The notes under the pieces were generated by a model. It searched no databases, was not told the DNA's origin, and worked only from the letters and a program-made list of their open reading frames with translations. Both the position numbers and the translations under genes were made by a program. From the NCBI GenBank assembly GCA_038326615.1, contig JBBQKF010000021.1, positions 1 through 37,368 of the forward strand: a stretch of 37,368 nt of DNA, in the 5' to 3' direction. Of the stretch, positions 35,100-37,368 are shown one piece after another. Position 1 is the first letter of the stretch, and every line of letters starts with the position of its first letter. The stretch comes from JBBQKF01 sp038326615 (GTDB lineage: Bacteria > Bacillota > Clostridia > Saccharofermentanales > UBA5734).

Positions 35100-36038
35100 T
35101 TAACTTTTTTTAATTGCTCTACGTGACAACAACGTTAGCAAGAGATTTAAAATCATTATGAACAGGAATAGTACAACGCCAGTTCCAAAAAGAGCTTGCC
35201 TATGAAGCCCTGAAGAATAAGAAAGCTCAAGAGCAACATTTCCTGTAAGGGTTCTTATCATACTAAGAAGTGAATTTGGAAGTTGAGTACTGTTACCGGC
35301 GACCATTATTACAGCCATCGTTTCACCGATTGCTCTTCCCATTCCAAGAACAATTGCAGCCATTATGCCAGATTTAGCAGCAGGTACCAGAACCTTGAAA
35401 ATAGTCTGGATATGGCTTGCACCGAGCGCAAGTGAGGCTTCTTTATATGCTGACGGAAGTGCTCTTAGTGCATTTTCGGTAAGCATAATTATTGTTGGCA
35501 AAATCATAACAGAAAGAACAATAACAACTGCAAGTAAACTATATCCTGGAACCCCGGCATCTGGAGAAGTAAAGGTATTCCGTATAAGAGGTACGATTAC
35601 CAGCATTCCGAAAAATCCGTAAATTACAGAAGGAATTGCTGACAGCAGACTAATAGCAGGTCTAACTATTTTCGTAAGCCATTTTGGTGCAATTTCAGCA
35701 AGAAATACTGCTGTGAATATGCCAATGATTGTTCCTAATCCAACAGAAAGAAAAGTTGCGAGAAGGGAAGACACAATCATAGGGGCAATTCCGAATTGCC
35801 CTTGTCCAGGCGACCAGTCAAGCCCGAAAATAAATTTGAATACACCAATCTTGGCAATTGCTGGAGTTCCTTCATTAAAAAGAAAGATAGTGATTAACAA
35901 GACAGCAAGAATTGATATGATTGCACATAAAAGAAAAACACTTTCCATGGGAAGCTCTTTAAGTTTTCTCATAAGTATTTTCTTTCTTCTTCGTTTGTTT
36001 TTTTCATCAATCTCAAGACTATTGACCTGTTTTTTCAT
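35100..36038 (-). CDS. pstC: Phosphate ABC transporter permease PstC
   Basis: This 312-residue permease has about six TM helices and the docking loop EASLALGASHIQTIFKVLVP near residue 205. PstC-type features are IPSVIYGFFGMLVIVPLIR and GRAIGETMAVIMVAGNS. The ATG at 36038 follows GGAGGT by 5 bases and begins MKKQVNSLE; the frame is open 18 codons further up from a TTG, but that stretch overlaps the hairpin after pstS. It pairs with PstA in the membrane. Confidence 0.96.
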   Translation of the reverse strand: MKKQVNSLEIDEKNKRRRKKILMRKLKELPMESVFLLCAIISILAVLLITIFLFNEGTPAIAKIGVFKFIFGLDWSPGQGQFGIAPMIVSSLLATFLSVGLGTIIGIFTAVFLAEIAPKWLTKIVRPAISLLSAIPSVIYGFFGMLVIVPLIRNTFTSPDAGVPGYSLLAVVIVLSVMILPTIIMLTENALRALPSAYKEASLALGASHIQTIFKVLVPAAKSGIMAAIVLGMGRAIGETMAVIMVAGNSTQLPNSLLSMIRTLTGNVALELSYSSGLHRQALFGTGVVLFLFIMILNLLLTLLSRRAIKKS

Positions 36039-36063
36039 ATAGACCTCCGGAATAAACAGCAAA

Positions 36064-36092
36064 TTGAAGGAACCATATTTTGATTCCTTCAA
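36064..36092 (-). promoter_or_regulatory. Hairpin between pstS and pstC
   Basis: TTGAAGGAA / TTCCTTCAA is a perfect 9-bp stem with an 11-base loop, located between the pstS stop and the pstC ribosome site. T-rich sequence follows on the minus strand. It may act as a partial terminator or as a 3' stabiliser of pstS mRNA, as known for other pst operons. Confidence 0.55.
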
Positions 36093-36158
36093 TTACATTT
36101 TGCTTAATATTTTTATTATATAACACTTTTGAAAACTTATCACTAAATATATAAATTA

Positions 36159-37061
36159 CTATTTAAGCTCTGATGGCATAATAAGTTTCATCTCTTTAAC
36201 TATTGCTTCACCTTCATCACTTAGAGAAAAGTCAATAAATGCTTTTGCTAGTGCTTTTTCGCCTGCTTTATTTGTGAGGAGAAGGAATGGTCTTTTAAGA
36301 GCATATGTTCCTGCTTTGATATTATCGAGAGTAGGTTCTTTTGAGTCAATAGAAAGTGCATGTACAGTTTCGTCAACTGATCCAAGGCCTATATATCCAA
36401 TTGCATTTTCGTCTGCAGCGACACCGGCTTGAACTTTACCAGTTGAATCCTGAGTAACTGCGGTTTTTGTAAAGTAGTTATATCCGCCAGTCCCAGTTTT
36501 TTCTAGTTTCAAGAGTTCGCCGAAAGCACCTCTTGTTCCTGAGCTTGCTTCACGGTTAAAAACTGTAATTGCTTTGTCAGGTCCACCGATTTCTTTCCAG
36601 TTAGTTATTTCACCTTTAAAAACTGATACAATCTGATCTTTTGTAATATTCTTAACAGGACTTTTAGAATTGACAATGACTGCGATTGCTTCTATTGCAA
36701 GTACATATTCATTAAGTCCGTCTTCTGTTCCATCTGTTTTAAGTTCTCTTGAGCTCATTCCCAAATCATTTAATTTATTCATCGAGTCTTTAATTCCAAC
36801 TCCAGATCCACCAGCCTGAACATCTACTGTTACATCAGGATATTTTACTGTAAATGATTCACCAAGTGCTCCCATTAGATCTTGAAATGATGTTGAACCA
36901 GTTACGAGAATTTTGCCACTTAATTTTTCTGTTGAGTTTGCGGTACTATTAGAACTTGCTAGTGATGAATTATCCGTAGTTACGGGCTTACAACCAGCTG
37001 TCATAAGAATCATTGATAAAACTAAAATTCCGATTGTTAAGATACTAATTTTTCTCTTCAT
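36159..37061 (-). CDS. pstS: Phosphate-binding lipoprotein PstS
   Basis: This 300-residue lipoprotein has a signal peptide with lipobox LMTAGC (Cys24) and a Ser/Asn-rich linker. The mature periplasm-binding-like domain has GSTSFQDLM, VDVQAGGSGVGI, a NREASSGTRGAFGEL phosphate-contact loop and EKALAKAFIDFSLSDEGEAIV. It captures phosphate outside the membrane and delivers it to PstCA. GGAGG lies 7 bases before the ATG. A two-repeat Pho box is about 90 bp upstream, so phosphate starvation through PhoB is the likely control. It is the first gene of the pst-pho block. Confidence 0.97.
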   Translation of the reverse strand: MKRKISILTIGILVLSMILMTAGCKPVTTDNSSLASSNSTANSTEKLSGKILVTGSTSFQDLMGALGESFTVKYPDVTVDVQAGGSGVGIKDSMNKLNDLGMSSRELKTDGTEDGLNEYVLAIEAIAVIVNSKSPVKNITKDQIVSVFKGEITNWKEIGGPDKAITVFNREASSGTRGAFGELLKLEKTGTGGYNYFTKTAVTQDSTGKVQAGVAADENAIGYIGLGSVDETVHALSIDSKEPTLDNIKAGTYALKRPFLLLTNKAGEKALAKAFIDFSLSDEGEAIVKEMKLIMPSELK

Positions 37062-37149
37062 AATATTTCCTCCACTATGGTTTTCTCTGATTTGTTTTTC
37101 TTTTACAACTTCAGTCTACCAATCAAAACTTATGTATTTATTAGCTTTT

Positions 37150-37166
37150 TGTAAAATTTATGTAAA
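37150..37166 (-). promoter_or_regulatory. Pho box upstream of pstS
   Basis: On the minus strand TTTACA-TAAAT-TTTACA gives two direct hexamers spaced by 5 bp (37161-37166 and 37150-37155). This fits the TT(A/T/C)ACA repeat bound by Bacillus-type PhoP. Only two clear hexamers are seen. A weak TAAATA/TACATA -10 lies further downstream. Confidence 0.7.
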
Positions 37167-37190
37167 ATTTTTATATAGAAAGAAATAGAA

Positions 37191-37368
37191 GAATTAGAAG
37201 AATTAGAAGAATTAGAAAGAATTAGAAAGAATTAGAAAGAATTAGAAAGAATTAGAAAGAATTAGAAGAATTAGAAGAATTAGAAGAATTAGAAGAATTA
37301 GAAGAATTAGAAGAATTAGAAGAATTAGAAGAATTAGAAGAATTAGAAGAATTAGAAGAATTAGAAGA
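37191..37368. repeat. 9/10-bp microsatellite upstream of pstS, runs off the window
   Basis: GAATTAGAA is repeated twice (37191-37208), then five 10-bp units GAATTAGAAA (37209-37258), then about twelve 9-bp units to the window edge. It begins about 25 bp beyond the Pho box. The 9-bp parts could code Glu-Leu-Glu on the plus strand, but no start is present in the window, and the five 10-bp units change the net frame by two. Confidence 0.95.

Overview
The window is AT-rich, single-copy chromosomal DNA of a strict anaerobe, most likely a Clostridia (Firmicutes) species. The signs are strong GGAGG-type ribosome binding sites, a multidomain [FeFe] hydrogenase, Gram-positive lipoproteins and LysM protein, a Bacillus/Clostridium-type Pho box, and the alanine-glyoxylate-type aminotransferase next to serA. 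The species cannot be named from the sequence alone. No rRNA, tRNA, CRISPR array or prophage was seen. The only mobile element is the right end of an IS200/IS605-type (TnpB) element at the left edge.

Layout. Positions 1-140 hold the TnpB tail. Positions 162-3795 carry small minus-strand genes: csbD, an lmo0937-family membrane peptide, a rhodanese lipoprotein, an unknown lipoprotein, and an overlapping SPFH/ribbon-helix-helix pair. Positions 4587-13136 encode a giant plus-strand cyclic beta-1,2-glucan synthase, preceded by a long leader with a long-range inverted repeat. A bidirectional terminator separates it from a minus-strand 1153-residue hydrogenase fused to a GltD-like flavin domain. Next come serA and serC, then a membrane protein joining a degenerate PP2C-like domain to an outside LysM domain, all minus. 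Plus-strand tex and an acyltransferase follow. The remainder is minus strand: glycogen phosphorylase, then the phosphate regulon in transcription order pstS-pstC-pstA-pstB-phoU-phoB-phoR, with a Pho box upstream of pstS.

How the genes fit together. The phosphate block is a complete sensing and import unit: PstSCAB transporter, PhoU adaptor, PhoR/PhoB two-component system and a Pho box. SerC and SerA are consecutive enzymes of the phosphorylated serine pathway. An identical 12-bp palindrome (ATTGTATACAAT) lies over the likely start site of the hydrogenase promoter and upstream of the serA promoter, suggesting one shared regulator. Glycogen phosphorylase and the glucan synthase are both glucan enzymes but are not adjacent.

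The most unusual trait is the number of short tandem duplications at gene ends. They lie at the 3' ends of phoB, glgP, the hydrogenase and the RHH gene, upstream of one lipoprotein, in the 5' coding end of glgP (six 30-bp units), inside the acyltransferase, and upstream of pstS (a 9/10-bp array running off the window). In three cases the stop codon lies in the repeated unit. A 10-C tract also lies in the 5' coding region of the acyltransferase. The best candidates for undescribed biology are the LysM/pseudo-PP2C membrane protein, the repeat expansions (especially the one at the glgP start), the acyltransferase with its poly-C tract and zinc-ribbon insert, and the paired palindromes.
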